Shown here: positions 28,095-36,471 of the stretch, piece by piece
Layout: each line of letters begins with the position of its first letter
How positions within the stretch are numbered: the first letter of the stretch is position 1
DNA from: Succinatimonas hippei YIT 12066
GTDB lineage: Bacteria; Pseudomonadota; Gammaproteobacteria; Enterobacterales; Succinivibrionaceae
Assembly (NCBI RefSeq): GCF_000188195.1
Contig: NZ_GL830946.1
Coordinates: 1-55,236 of the forward strand
DNA length: 55,236 nt
Direction of reading: 5' to 3'
Notes under the pieces: model-generated
What the model saw: the letters and a program-made list of their open reading frames with translations, nothing else
Databases searched by the model: none
What the model was told of the DNA's origin: nothing
Made by a program: the position numbers and the translations under genes

Positions 28095-28136
28095 TTGTAT
28101 TGGAGTCAGCGGGGGTTATAATGTAAACGTTTACAT
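28095..28136 (+). promoter_or_regulatory. galE promoter with overlapping GalR operator
   Basis: TTGTAT (28095-28100) and a perfect TATAAT (28117-28122) are 16 bases apart. The perfect 16-base palindrome ATGTAAACGTTTACAT (28121-28136) starts inside the -10 box and covers the start site. It differs from the GalR consensus only in the outermost pair. Bound repressor would block promoter opening. Confidence 0.85.
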
Positions 28137-28167
28137 CGGCATATCTGCCGTATTTTGGAGAAAATAA

Positions 28168-29187
28168 ATGACTACTATTCTTGTTACCGGCGGCGCAGGT
28201 TATATCGGCAGCCATACTGTTATCGAATTGGTTAAAGCAGGATACGATCCTATTATTTTCGATAATTTCAGCAATTCAAAACCTGCAGTACTTGCTCGTA
28301 TCAATAAAATTTGCGGACGCCACGTTCCGTTTATCGCCGGTGACATCCGCGTAAGAGAACAGCTTGAAGCGGTATTTAAAGAGAACAAAATTGACGGTGT
28401 CATTCATTTTGCAGGCTTAAAAGCTGTAGGTGAGTCCGTTAAAAAGCCGCTTGAGTATTATGATAATAACGTTAACGGTTCACGCATTTTGTTAGGCGTG
28501 ATGCGCGATTTTAATTGCCACAACTTTATTTTCTCTTCATCAGCCACTGTTTACGGTGAGCCTGACAGCGTTCCTTTGACTGAGAATTCTCCGGTTAAAC
28601 GCGCCAATTGCCCGTACGGTCAAACCAAGGTAGACATTGAATATATGTCTGAGGAATTGCAGAAGGCCGTTCCTGAATTTTCCGTTACTTTATTACGTTA
28701 CTTTAATCCGGTCGGCGCTCATGAGTCGGGTCTTATAGGTGAAGATCCGCGCGGTATTCCCAATAACCTTATGCCTTACCTTACTCAGGTCGCAGTAGGC
28801 AAGCTTCCTTGCCTTAATATTTTCGGCAACGATTACCCTACTAAAGACGGTACCTGCATCCGCGATTACATTCACGTAGTCGACTTGGCTAAAGGTCACG
28901 TTGCTGCTATTAAGCATTGCCTTAATAAGAGCGGAGTCCATATTTATAACTTAGGCACCGGTATCGGTTACAGCGTTTTAGATATGGTTAAGGCTTTTTC
29001 CAAAGCAATCGGCCGCGAGCTTCCTTATAAGTTTGCTCCAAGACGCGCCGGAGATGTGGTTCAGTGTTATGCCGATCCTTCCCGTGCTAAAGAAGAGCTC
29101 GGTTGGACTGCAGAGCTTACCTTAGATGATATGACTCGCGATTCTTACAATTGGCAAAAGAACAACCCTAACGGTTACGATGATTAA
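28168..29187 (+). CDS. galE: UDP-glucose 4-epimerase
   Basis: This 339-residue short-chain dehydrogenase-type enzyme interconverts UDP-glucose and UDP-galactose with bound NAD. The Rossmann motif is [20 protein letters not shown]. The active-site serine/threonine segment is [11 protein letters not shown], and the Tyr-x3-Lys pair is in [12 protein letters not shown]. Substrate-binding blocks [18 protein letters not shown] and [15 protein letters not shown] follow. The length is standard. It leads the galE-galT-galK operon, behind a GalR operator and with GGAGA before the ATG. No galM follows. Confidence 0.98.
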   Translation: MTTILVTGGAGYIGSHTVIELVKAGYDPIIFDNFSNSKPAVLARINKICGRHVPFIAGDIRVREQLEAVFKENKIDGVIHFAGLKAVGESVKKPLEYYDNNVNGSRILLGVMRDFNCHNFIFSSSATVYGEPDSVPLTENSPVKRANCPYGQTKVDIEYMSEELQKAVPEFSVTLLRYFNPVGAHESGLIGEDPRGIPNNLMPYLTQVAVGKLPCLNIFGNDYPTKDGTCIRDYIHVVDLAKGHVAAIKHCLNKSGVHIYNLGTGIGYSVLDMVKAFSKAIGRELPYKFAPRRAGDVVQCYADPSRAKEELGWTAELTLDDMTRDSYNWQKNNPNGYDD

Positions 29188-29198
29188 GAGGTATTTTT

Positions 29199-30239
29199 AT
29201 GAGCCAGTTTGATGCAACTTCACATCCGCACCGTCGTTACAACGCTTTGACCGGTGAATGGATTTTGGTTTCTCCGCATCGTGCAAAGCGTCCTTGGAAC
29301 GGTCAGGTCGAAAAAGCAGCCGATGATAAGAAGCCTTCTTATGATCCTAACTGCTACCTTTGCCCGCGTAATACCCGTGTGTCAGGAGACGTAAACCCGG
29401 ATTACGAGCGTAATTTCGTTTTTACTAATGACTTTGCTGCCTTAACCCCGGATACCCCGCTTGACGGACCTGCAGGTGATGATCTTTTCAAATTGGAGCC
29501 GGCTCGCGGTACTGCCCGCGTTATTTGTTTCTCAGCCGATCACTCCAAGACCTTGCCTGTTATGGAAGTCAATGAGATTCGCTCCGTCGTTGATTTGTGG
29601 GCTTCTCAGCTTACGGAGTTGTCCGAGACTTATAAATGGGTACAGCTTTTTGAAAACAAGGGCGCTATCATGGGCTGCTCCAATCCTCATCCGCACGGAC
29701 AGATTTGGGCTTGCTCATTCCTCCCTGAGGAAATAACTAAAGAATTAAAGCAGCAGAAAGCATATTTTGAAAAGCACAAGTCAAAGCTTTTGCTCGATTA
29801 CGTTAAAGCCGAGCTTGAAAAGAAAGAGCGTATTGTCTGTGAGACAGAGTTCTTTGTAGCTCTGGTTCCTTACTGGGCTTTCTGGCCGTTTGAAACAATG
29901 ATTCTGCCAAAATTCCCGGTTGCTTCAATCAATCAGTTAAAAGATAACGAGCGTGATGATTTGGCTCTTATTATCAAGAAGCTTACCACCCGTTATGACA
30001 ATCTGTTTGAGTGCTCTTTCCCGTACTCCATGGGCTGGCACAATGCACCTGCCGACGGTGAAGAGCATCCTGAGTGGCAGATGCATGCACATTACTATCC
30101 GCCTCTTTTACGTTCAGCTACAGTTAAGAAGTTTGTCGCAGGTTTTGAGCTTTTATCTGAGAAACAGCGCGATCTTACTGCTGAACAGGCCGCTGCCCGT
30201 TTACAGGCATTAAGCGAAGTACATTACACTAAACGTTAA
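29199..30239 (+). CDS. galT: Galactose-1-phosphate uridylyltransferase
   Basis: This 346-residue enzyme swaps UMP between UDP-glucose and galactose-1-phosphate. It begins [20 protein letters not shown] and has the zinc-site CYLCPRN (Cys-x2-Cys) near residue 52. The active-site histidine triad with the uridylylated histidine lies in [31 protein letters not shown] supplies the late metal and substrate ligands. It lies 11 bases after galE and 15 bases before galK. Confidence 0.98.
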   Translation: MSQFDATSHPHRRYNALTGEWILVSPHRAKRPWNGQVEKAADDKKPSYDPNCYLCPRNTRVSGDVNPDYERNFVFTNDFAALTPDTPLDGPAGDDLFKLEPARGTARVICFSADHSKTLPVMEVNEIRSVVDLWASQLTELSETYKWVQLFENKGAIMGCSNPHPHGQIWACSFLPEEITKELKQQKAYFEKHKSKLLLDYVKAELEKKERIVCETEFFVALVPYWAFWPFETMILPKFPVASINQLKDNERDDLALIIKKLTTRYDNLFECSFPYSMGWHNAPADGEEHPEWQMHAHYYPPLLRSATVKKFVAGFELLSEKQRDLTAEQAAARLQALSEVHYTKR

Positions 30240-30254
30240 TTAAAAAGGTTAAAT

Positions 30255-31409
30255 ATGAACGACGTAAAAACAAAAGCAATCGAGGCTTTTAAAGCACATT
30301 TCAACACTGAGCCTACTATGCTTTCTTATGCCCCGGGCCGTGTTAATATCATCGGTGAGCATACCGATTACAATGACGGTTTCGTTATGCCGTGTGCAAT
30401 TAAGTTCGGTACTGCTATTGCTGCCCGTAAAAACGGCACTGATAAAATGCGCGTGTTCGCTGCAGACGTAAATGGCGACAGTGATGAGTTTACCGTTACT
30501 GTTGATATGGATAAGCATCCGGATAAACTTTGGAGCAATTATCTGCGCGGCGTTACCATGCTTATTGCTAAGAAGGGCTATAAGTTTGAAGGCCTTGATT
30601 TGGCAATTTGCGGTGATGTTCCGTTAGGAGCCGGTTTGTCTTCTTCCGCTTCATTGGAAGTATCTTTCGGCAACCTTATTTCCTGCGCTTTCGGTCTTAA
30701 TATTGATTTGCAGGACATTGCATTAATCGGTCAGGCAGCAGAAGCTTTCATTGGCTGCAAGTGCGGCATTATGGATCAGACTATCTCTGCCTGCGGCAAG
30801 AAAGACTGTGCTTTGCTTATTGATTGCCGCTCTCTTGAAAAGACTCAGGTTCATATTCCTGAGGAATTGGAAATCTTGATTGTAAATTCCAATGTAAAAC
30901 ATCAGCTTGTAGGCGGTGAATATAATGAGCGTCGCGAACAATGCGAAAATGCAGCTAAAGTTTTAGGTGTAAAAGCATTGCGTGATGCTACTATGGATAT
31001 GCTTGATGCCAAGAAAGCGGAGCTTGATGATGTAACTTACCGCAGAGCTCGCCACGTAATCACTGAAGACGATCGTACATTAGCCGCAGTTGAAGCCTTT
31101 ACCAAGGGTGATTTAAAGCGTCTTGCCGAACTTATGTACGCATCGCATTGCTCAATGCGCGATGACTTTGAGATTACTGTTCCTGAAATTGACGGCTTGG
31201 TTGAGATCATTCGTGAAGCAATCGGTGAAAACGCTGCAGTCCGTATGACCGGCGGCGGATTCGGCGGAAGCGTTGTTGCTGTTCTCAAGCCTGAAAAGGT
31301 CGATGCTGTAAAAGCTGCAATTGATGCTAAGTATGAAGCAATTTCAGGGCGTAAAGCTACTGTCATTGAGACTCATGCTTTTGACGGTGCAACTTTTACT
31401 GCTCTGTAA
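30255..31409 (+). CDS. galK: Galactokinase
   Basis: This 384-residue GHMP kinase phosphorylates galactose at C1 with ATP. The galactokinase signature APGRVNIIGEHTDYNDG is near residue 25, the ATP-binding GHMP motif is PLGAGLSSSASLEVS near residue 125, and the C-terminal motif is RMTGGGFGGSVVAVL. It is the last gene of galETK and is followed by a strong terminator. Together the three enzymes convert galactose to UDP-glucose and glucose-1-phosphate. A dedicated galactose transporter is not seen in the operon. Confidence 0.98.
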   Translation: MNDVKTKAIEAFKAHFNTEPTMLSYAPGRVNIIGEHTDYNDGFVMPCAIKFGTAIAARKNGTDKMRVFAADVNGDSDEFTVTVDMDKHPDKLWSNYLRGVTMLIAKKGYKFEGLDLAICGDVPLGAGLSSSASLEVSFGNLISCAFGLNIDLQDIALIGQAAEAFIGCKCGIMDQTISACGKKDCALLIDCRSLEKTQVHIPEELEILIVNSNVKHQLVGGEYNERREQCENAAKVLGVKALRDATMDMLDAKKAELDDVTYRRARHVITEDDRTLAAVEAFTKGDLKRLAELMYASHCSMRDDFEITVPEIDGLVEIIREAIGENAAVRMTGGGFGGSVVAVLKPEKVDAVKAAIDAKYEAISGRKATVIETHAFDGATFTAL

Positions 31410-31423
31410 TTTGAGTTTTTAGT

Positions 31424-31470
31424 AAAAAAGCTTCCTTGTGCTTAAGTATAAGGAGGCTTTTTTGTTTTTT
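31424..31470 (+). terminator. Terminator of galETK
   Basis: AAAAAGCTTCCTT (about 31424-31436) pairs with AAGGAGGCTTTTT (31450-31462) with one G-U pair, followed by a long T-rich tail. Confidence 0.85.
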
Positions 31471-31585
31471 AGGTATGATTTTCTGTTGAAAAACTTAATA
31501 CTTTATCTTTTAAGATGAGTAATGGTTAAAAAATTAACTGTTTAAGTTCTTTTTGCTACAATTTAGCTAATTTAGGAGTAGATTG

Positions 31586-32380
31586 ATGGCAGAAAAAAAC
31601 GGGAAAAACAGTATTGATGCAGTACAGGCACTAATCGATACTATTGAAGATATCTCGAAGATCAAAGTAAAACTTGAAAAAGATCCGAATTTTGATTTTA
31701 AGGTAATGAAGCAGCGTGAGGCTGCTCTTGCCGCCTATGAGATAGAGCAAAGCAGAAAAGCCGATCTTAAAAGCCTTATAAACAAAATCCATAAATCCGG
31801 ACGCATTGACGCAAAATATACTTTTGACACGATAATAAAAGATCAGCTTAATTCAAAAGCTATCGGAACAGCTCAAGGGTTCTGTTATGCAGTAGATGAT
31901 GCAACCATGCCGATGCTGCTTATCATTCAGGGAGCCGAGGGTGCGGGTAAATCTGTGCTGGCTACGGCAATAGCCAATGAGCGTTTGAAATCATCTCCTG
32001 AAAGCGTGGAGCTCATTTATTTTGATGAGCTTAAAAAGAGCCGTTTGTTTAATCAAAGTGAAGATCGTGAAGAGCGTATTGAAAGAAACGATCGTTGGGA
32101 ACGTTTTTGTACTGTCAAACTTTTGATCTTGGACGGTTTGTGCCAAAACCATGAAGGATTGCAGCTTTTTGATCAAAAAATCGTCGCAGAACTGCTTCGT
32201 ACTCGGCATGACAACGGTTTATCTATGGTTATAACTACCGTTGTTCCGTTTGAGAGTCTGCATAACAGCATAGGAACTCATTGCTTTGAATCAATGAAAG
32301 ATTATTCTGTTATTGCGGAGTCTTTATTAGGCGGCAGTCGTCGTAATCCGATTCGCTTTAACGGAAGGGCTTTAGCGTGA
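31586..32380 (+). CDS. DnaC/IstB-like AAA+ ATPase
   Basis: This 264-residue protein has a charged helical N-terminal part (1-90) and an ATPase domain resembling helicase loaders. Walker A is GAEGAGKSV (116-124) and Walker B is VKLLILDGL (177-185). The usual second acidic residue after the Walker B aspartate is Gly184. The sensor-1 region reads MVITTVVPF, where DnaC-like proteins usually have TTN or TSN. The arginine-finger position (THCFESMKD) has no arginine. It may be a loader for the replicative helicase or an ATPase with altered activity. The start is the ATG at 31586 after TAGGAG. The stop overlaps the ruvX GTG by 4 bases. Confidence 0.65.
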   Translation: MAEKNGKNSIDAVQALIDTIEDISKIKVKLEKDPNFDFKVMKQREAALAAYEIEQSRKADLKSLINKIHKSGRIDAKYTFDTIIKDQLNSKAIGTAQGFCYAVDDATMPMLLIIQGAEGAGKSVLATAIANERLKSSPESVELIYFDELKKSRLFNQSEDREERIERNDRWERFCTVKLLILDGLCQNHEGLQLFDQKIVAELLRTRHDNGLSMVITTVVPFESLHNSIGTHCFESMKDYSVIAESLLGGSRRNPIRFNGRALA

Positions 32381-32799
32381 GTGTTCTTGCTTTTGATTTC
32401 GGAATTAACAGTATCGGTGTTGCTGTAGGCAATGAGTTCACAATGTCGGCAACTCCTCTTGAAGCTGTAAAAGCTCGTGACGGTATTCCCAATGCCGATC
32501 AGATAAATGCTTTATTTAAAGAATGGCAGCCGTCTTATATTGTGGTAGGCTATCCTATAAATATGGACGGGACAAAAGAAGAGCTTACTTTTAAGGCAAG
32601 GAAATTCGGAAACCGTCTTGCGGATAAATTTAAATTAAAAGTTTATTTTAAAGATGAGCGCTTAACCACTGCAGATGCCAAAGAGAGGATTTTCTCTCAA
32701 TACGGCTATAAAGGACTTGCAAGTAAGGGCAAAATAGATTGCGTTTCAGCTGCTCTAATTTTAGAGGCCTTTTTTGAAGAAAAGGCCGTGAGCGGTTAA
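32377..32799 (+). CDS. ruvX: RuvX/YqgF, putative pre-16S rRNA nuclease
   Basis: This 140-residue RNase H-fold protein matches YqgF. It has LAFDFGINSIGVAVGNEF at the N terminus with the first catalytic aspartate, IVVGYPINMDGTKEEL with the conserved GYP-x-N-x-D-G, VYFKDERLTTADAKER, and a final aspartate in GKIDCVSAALILEAFF. The family processes the 5' end of 16S rRNA and has been linked to recombination intermediates. It starts with GTG inside the stop of the DnaC-like gene, so it is coupled to it. It ends with a 4-base stop-to-stop overlap with the convergent gene. Confidence 0.93.
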   Translation: MSVLAFDFGINSIGVAVGNEFTMSATPLEAVKARDGIPNADQINALFKEWQPSYIVVGYPINMDGTKEELTFKARKFGNRLADKFKLKVYFKDERLTTADAKERIFSQYGYKGLASKGKIDCVSAALILEAFFEEKAVSG

Positions 32800-33164
32800 A
32801 GGTTTTTCAGCGCAGCGGTAAGATTACCGATTTCATGACGCAGTAACTCAATTTCAGAGCGCAAAGAACTTATTTCATTTTTAAGTTCACTAAGTTCGTT
32901 TGAAGCAGATGTTGAATTTTCTTCATTCATTACTTGCGAAGTCGGTTTATCTGCATTGTTTAACACAGAGTTAACGGCTTGTTTTATAGAATCTTTATCT
33001 AAAGTTTTCCACAGCTTAACCGCTTCGATGATAAGAGGTAATGATACGGGCTTGTTTAAGTGAGTTTTTAAGGTTGCAACTCCCGGGGTAATACCTTTTG
33101 CCGTAAGTTCGGCGGCAATTTTCAGCAATTCATTAATAGTATTTTGAGTTGAATCTTGTGTCAT
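32796..33164 (-). CDS. Small protein with winged-helix-like N terminus and coiled-coil tail (tentatively KfrA-N-like)
   Basis: This 122-residue protein has an N-terminal helical domain (about 1-55, AAELTAKGITPGVATLKTHL then KPVSLPLIIEAVKLWK) recalling the DNA-binding N terminus of KfrA-type proteins. A serine-rich linker and a heptad-type coiled coil follow (about 90-120, LKNEISSLRSEIELLRHEIG). I infer a small dimeric DNA-binding or nucleoid-associated protein. The assignment is tentative. It converges on ruvX with a shared TTAA, and it is divergent from yqcC, 55 bases away. Confidence 0.6.
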   Translation of the reverse strand: MTQDSTQNTINELLKIAAELTAKGITPGVATLKTHLNKPVSLPLIIEAVKLWKTLDKDSIKQAVNSVLNNADKPTSQVMNEENSTSASNELSELKNEISSLRSEIELLRHEIGNLTAALKNL

Positions 33165-33219
33165 ACTCGATCCTTTTTAGTATGATCGTTCTAATTTCAA
33201 ATTGGATAAAGTGATAAAT

Positions 33220-33543
33220 ATGCATGATATTAATAAAATCTCAGCAATTTTAGATGAAATTGAACATGAGTTACAAGCCTTGGAGCATTGGGGAGGGGAA
33301 AAGAAAAGACCTCGTGCTCAGGCTTTTTTAAGTACTGCTCCGTTTTGTATTGATACCATGGAATTTCACCAGTGGCTTGAATATGTGCTGGTTGCTAAAA
33401 TGCGTCAGATGATAAAAGAAGGTAAACCTTTGCCTTCAAAAATGCTTCTTCATACTGCAGCTCAAGAATATTGGCGCGGAAATTGGGCAAAATATCGCAA
33501 ATTAATCGGTGTGTTAAGAAAGCTTGACGAATGTTTTAAATAG
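33220..33543 (+). CDS. YqcC family protein (DUF446)
   Basis: This 107-residue protein follows the E. coli YqcC pattern: an N-terminal helix with ELQALEHW, then STAPFCIDTMEFHQWLEYVL and PSKMLLHTAAQEYW, with a final ending KLDECFK. The family is a small helical bundle of unknown function, often next to pseudouridine synthase truC in enterobacteria, which is absent here. I start at the ATG at 33220, which aligns with the family start, rather than at a TTG 18 bases upstream. The ribosome-binding site is weak. Confidence 0.85.
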   Translation: MHDINKISAILDEIEHELQALEHWGGEKKRPRAQAFLSTAPFCIDTMEFHQWLEYVLVAKMRQMIKEGKPLPSKMLLHTAAQEYWRGNWAKYRKLIGVLRKLDECFK

Positions 33544-33617
33544 TTAATTGTTTGTTATATATTTAATTGTCCTTGTAAAAAGCTAAAATTAAAAATAAAA
33601 AATAAGCTTAAATGTTT

Positions 33618-33646
33618 TTGCTTAATAATTAAGATTGAGATAGAAT
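33618..33646 (+). promoter_or_regulatory. Probable promoter of tRNA-Gly
   Basis: TTGCTT (33618-33623) and TAGAAT (33641-33646) are 17 bases apart and lie 17 bases before the mature tRNA. Confidence 0.45.
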
Positions 33647-33663
33647 AGCTCCATCCTTTCAAT

Positions 33664-33737
33664 GCGAGCGTAGTTCAATGGTAGAACAGGAGCTTCCCAA
33701 GCTTCTGACGCGGGTTCGATTCCCGTCGCTCGCTCCA
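33664..33737 (+). tRNA. tRNA-Gly (anticodon CCC), 74 nt with encoded CCA
   Basis: The full cloverleaf can be folded. The acceptor stem is GCGAGCG with CGCTCGC (7 pairs), the D stem is GTTC with GAAC, and the anticodon stem is GGAGC with GCTTC (one G-U) around loop TTCCCAA. The T-arm is GCGGG-TTCGATT-CCCGT, the discriminator base is T, and CCA follows. Anticodon CCC reads GGG codons. It stands alone, with an AT-rich stretch and a Fic gene downstream. I saw no repeat of its 3' end nearby that would mark an integrated element. Confidence 0.97.
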
Positions 33738-33976
33738 TAGATTTTCACATCATTTCCGGGCAAGAACCAAATCTTCCAGTTAACCTCAAAATTTACAGTA
33801 TAACCAAAATCGTCTTTATTTTTTTTGTTTGAAAGACATCATTTTTTTTACGCTTTTTAGCTTGTATCTTTAAAATTTAACTTTGATGTATTAATGGTGT
33901 TTTTTGTGTAAATATAGTTTTATACTGCTTTATAAGTTTAACTTTAGTTAATTTTTAATCTTATATGGAGAAAAAG

Positions 33977-35104
33977 ATGACAAGTAAAAAAGGATTAAAA
34001 TTTTTGCCTCCCTCTATGTCAATTAAAGAGGCTGTCATTCTTTTACAAAAGCTTGCTAAAGTAAACATGGTTATAGGCTCTATGAAAAGTGAGTTCGGTC
34101 ATTCATTAGTCAGAGACTCGTTGGTAAGTTTATTTTCTTTATCGGAATCTGTTCAATCCACACGAATAGAGGGTACTCAAGTTACTTTCTATGATATGTT
34201 TGAAAAATCTTCCAATAAACAAAAAGAATGGGAAAAACAAGAGGTTCTTAACTATCAGGAAGCGCTAAAACATGGGCTGTTATTAATTGATAGCGGAATG
34301 CCTTTTTCAACTCGGTTAATAAAAGAATTACATAGAATTTTAATGACTAATGCTCGCGGCACAAATTCAGCCGGTGGAGAGTTTCGCAAAATACAAAACT
34401 TTATAGGGCCTGATTCTAAAATTGAACATGCTGTATACATTCCTGTAGAAGCGCAAACTATTTCGAACTATATGGAAAATTTAGAGTTTTTCGTCAATGG
34501 TATACATCATAGTAGTTTCATTGAGATTAATCAGCCTGATTTGTTTATTATTGATGAACATGCAGATCCTCTATTAAAAATAGCTATTATGCATGCTCAA
34601 TTTGAATCAATACATCCTTTCCTTGACGGTAATGGCAGATTAGGAAGAATTTTAATAGCTTTAATGGCTGTTAAATACGGTTTAGTTAATGTTCCTGTTT
34701 TTTTAGTTAGTGAAGAATTGGAGAAAGAGAGAAGTCGTTATTACGATTTATTAAATGGTATTAGGGGAGAAGATCCGGATTGGTTTGCTTGGCTTAGCTT
34801 TTTTGTTGATTGCTGCGGACGTATGTCTGAACAATTAGTAAAAAAAATGCAAACGTCTACTCAGTTGGCCGAACAGGGGTTGAAAAAAATAAAGCTTGAT
34901 TCAGAGAGAAAAGCTTGGTTGTTATCATTCCAATGTCCGAGACTTACGGTTAAGGATGTATCTCAAATCTGTAAAATGAATATTACTACAGCTCGTAAAG
35001 CTTTAAATGCATTAGTAGAATATGATTTACTATTTACATCTAAGAATATAAAAAGAAATAAATCTTATATAAATTACAATTTAATCAGGATATTAAGTAA
35101 TTAG
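33977..35104 (+). CDS. Fic-family AMP/UMP-transferase with N-terminal inhibitory helix and C-terminal HTH
   Basis: This 375-residue protein has a Fic core with IHPFLDGNGRLGR, the full H-x-F-x-D-G-N-G-R-x-x-R active-site motif (His213). The N-terminal domain carries STRIEG (Ser61 to Gly66), which fits the inhibitory motif [S/T]-x3-E-[G/N] of class II, self-restrained Fic proteins. The C terminus reads as a winged helix (LTVKDVSQICKMNITTARKA). The family transfers AMP or similar groups to protein hydroxyls; the target is unknown. The start at 33977 follows GGAG six bases upstream. The gene is visibly more AT-rich than its neighbours, which suggests transfer. Confidence 0.92.
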   Translation: MTSKKGLKFLPPSMSIKEAVILLQKLAKVNMVIGSMKSEFGHSLVRDSLVSLFSLSESVQSTRIEGTQVTFYDMFEKSSNKQKEWEKQEVLNYQEALKHGLLLIDSGMPFSTRLIKELHRILMTNARGTNSAGGEFRKIQNFIGPDSKIEHAVYIPVEAQTISNYMENLEFFVNGIHHSSFIEINQPDLFIIDEHADPLLKIAIMHAQFESIHPFLDGNGRLGRILIALMAVKYGLVNVPVFLVSEELEKERSRYYDLLNGIRGEDPDWFAWLSFFVDCCGRMSEQLVKKMQTSTQLAEQGLKKIKLDSERKAWLLSFQCPRLTVKDVSQICKMNITTARKALNALVEYDLLFTSKNIKRNKSYINYNLIRILSN

Positions 35105-35107
35105 AAA

Positions 35108-35140
35108 AAAGAGGGTGACGATAGTCATCCTCTTTGTTGC
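35108..35140. terminator. Bidirectional terminator between fic and the DUF1537 gene
   Basis: A 12-pair stem (35108-35119 with 35124-35135, one G-U) around GATA is followed by TTGTTGC on the plus strand and TTTTTTC on the minus strand. It separates two convergent genes. Confidence 0.85.
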
Positions 35141-35146
35141 TTATCC

Positions 35147-36466
35147 TTAAATCTCCATCTTCCTCTTTAAATATTGAATACTTGCCGTAATTGTAGATGC
35201 ATCTGTAGCAGATGACGAGGATGTTACGTATTTAAGACCATTAAAGTCTCCGCCTAAGATTTCACCGTAGGCAGTGAGCGGCAGAACTTGTCCTAATATG
35301 TTAAGTCCCGATGATTTTAGTTCTCGGCATACGGCAAGAGTGTATTCGGCTCCGGTGGAGTAAATGGCTTTTACGTTGGGATCTCCGAGAAGAACGCGTC
35401 TTGCAATTTGTCCGTAAGCCGAGCTGGTTAAATCCAAAGCCTCAAGACTTGATCTTCCTGTTTTTTCAAGCTCCGTTTCATATGTCAATATTTGCTGGGA
35501 TGTGGCACCTAAGTGATCGGATACGACAAAGATGATTTTGTATTCATCGCATTTTGCAAGATACTCATTTACCACGCGATCGATTTCGGCAGCTCGGCGC
35601 TGATCATCTTCAATCAGTGCTGCGCTGTCAACTGATATAAGCAGGACTTGTTCTTCAAGGCGCAGCTTCTCGACTTGGGCTGCAATGAGCGGACTGATAC
35701 CGCCTACCAAGCCGAAAATTTTTTGATTGGCAGCTTTATGTGATTCTGCCTCACGCATTACTTTTCTTGCAAGAGTTGCAGTAAAAGGCCCCGGATCTAC
35801 TGCAAGGAATTTGATTCCTGAGGCTAACACGGCGTCGGCAATAGTATTAATGTCCTCTTGAGAAGTACAGTCAAGAACGATGGCCCGGGCTCCTTTTTCA
35901 GCCAATTCTTTAAGTCTATTGCTTAAATGCTCGGTTCCTTTAATGAATTCTTTTAGGTATAAGACCTCTGTATGGTAGCGGAATTTCTCTGAAAAAAGCT
36001 CTGCAACGCGTCCGCCTTGGGCAGGTCGCATATCATCAAGCCCTGCAAGTGATTTTTGCAGCGGCAGTCCGTCAACTAATATGTAACCGCCTACGTTAAT
36101 ACGTTTTAGATCGGGAAAAGCAGGAACTACGATGGCTACGCGATCAGGCTCGCCTAAGGCGTCAAGCAACGCCTGGGTTTCAGTGCAGGTATTGCCGCGC
36201 ATTGAAGGATCAATGCGTTTTGCATAAAGCTTTACTTCGGGATTTTTCAGAAGTTTTCCGGCATAGAAAACCAATTGATAACTTTGTTCCGGAGTTAGGG
36301 TACGGCTGTTGGTGGAATAAACCAGACAGTCAAATTTAGCCGTGGCCGGATCTTTTAGTCCTTTATTGCTGATAAGGGAACAAACCGTACAACGATTTTT
36401 TTCAAGCATGGCGGCAACTGAACTGCCGCCGGTGATTTCATCTGAAATTACAACGCATTCAGCCAT
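35147..36466 (-). CDS. DUF1537 / four-carbon acid sugar kinase-like protein
   Basis: This 439-residue protein matches the two-domain sugar-acid kinase family (YgbK/OtnK/DtnK type). The N-terminal substrate domain shows SDEITGG, then STNSRTLTPEQ, KRIDPSMRGN and VPAFPDLKRINVGGYILVDG in the family order. In the C-terminal nucleotide domain, GQVLPLTAYGEILGG is present. The following segment, usually V-T-K-G-G-x-x-G-D as I recall it, reads VTSSSSATD, so the Lys and glycines are gone. Activity with ATP is therefore uncertain. It lies 5 bases after the enzyme I gene on the same strand with AGGA as ribosome-binding site. Canonical members phosphorylate four-carbon sugar acids. Confidence 0.8.
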   Translation of the reverse strand: MAECVVISDEITGGSSVAAMLEKNRCTVCSLISNKGLKDPATAKFDCLVYSTNSRTLTPEQSYQLVFYAGKLLKNPEVKLYAKRIDPSMRGNTCTETQALLDALGEPDRVAIVVPAFPDLKRINVGGYILVDGLPLQKSLAGLDDMRPAQGGRVAELFSEKFRYHTEVLYLKEFIKGTEHLSNRLKELAEKGARAIVLDCTSQEDINTIADAVLASGIKFLAVDPGPFTATLARKVMREAESHKAANQKIFGLVGGISPLIAAQVEKLRLEEQVLLISVDSAALIEDDQRRAAEIDRVVNEYLAKCDEYKIIFVVSDHLGATSQQILTYETELEKTGRSSLEALDLTSSAYGQIARRVLLGDPNVKAIYSTGAEYTLAVCRELKSSGLNILGQVLPLTAYGEILGGDFNGLKYVTSSSSATDASTITASIQYLKRKMEI

Positions 36467-36471
36467 GGTTT

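Larger units (their letters stand above)
27812..28167. other. 356-base divergent galR-galE control region
   Basis: The two ends carry the operator and promoter pairs described separately (27853-27880 and 28095-28136). The roughly 210 bases between them are AT-rich. I see no clear CRP site and no gene. Confidence 0.6.

Noticed and set aside
33738-33976. An attachment-site repeat after the tRNA-Gly gene
   Set aside because: No copy of the tRNA 3' end was found downstream up to the Fic terminator or beyond, and no integrase gene is present.
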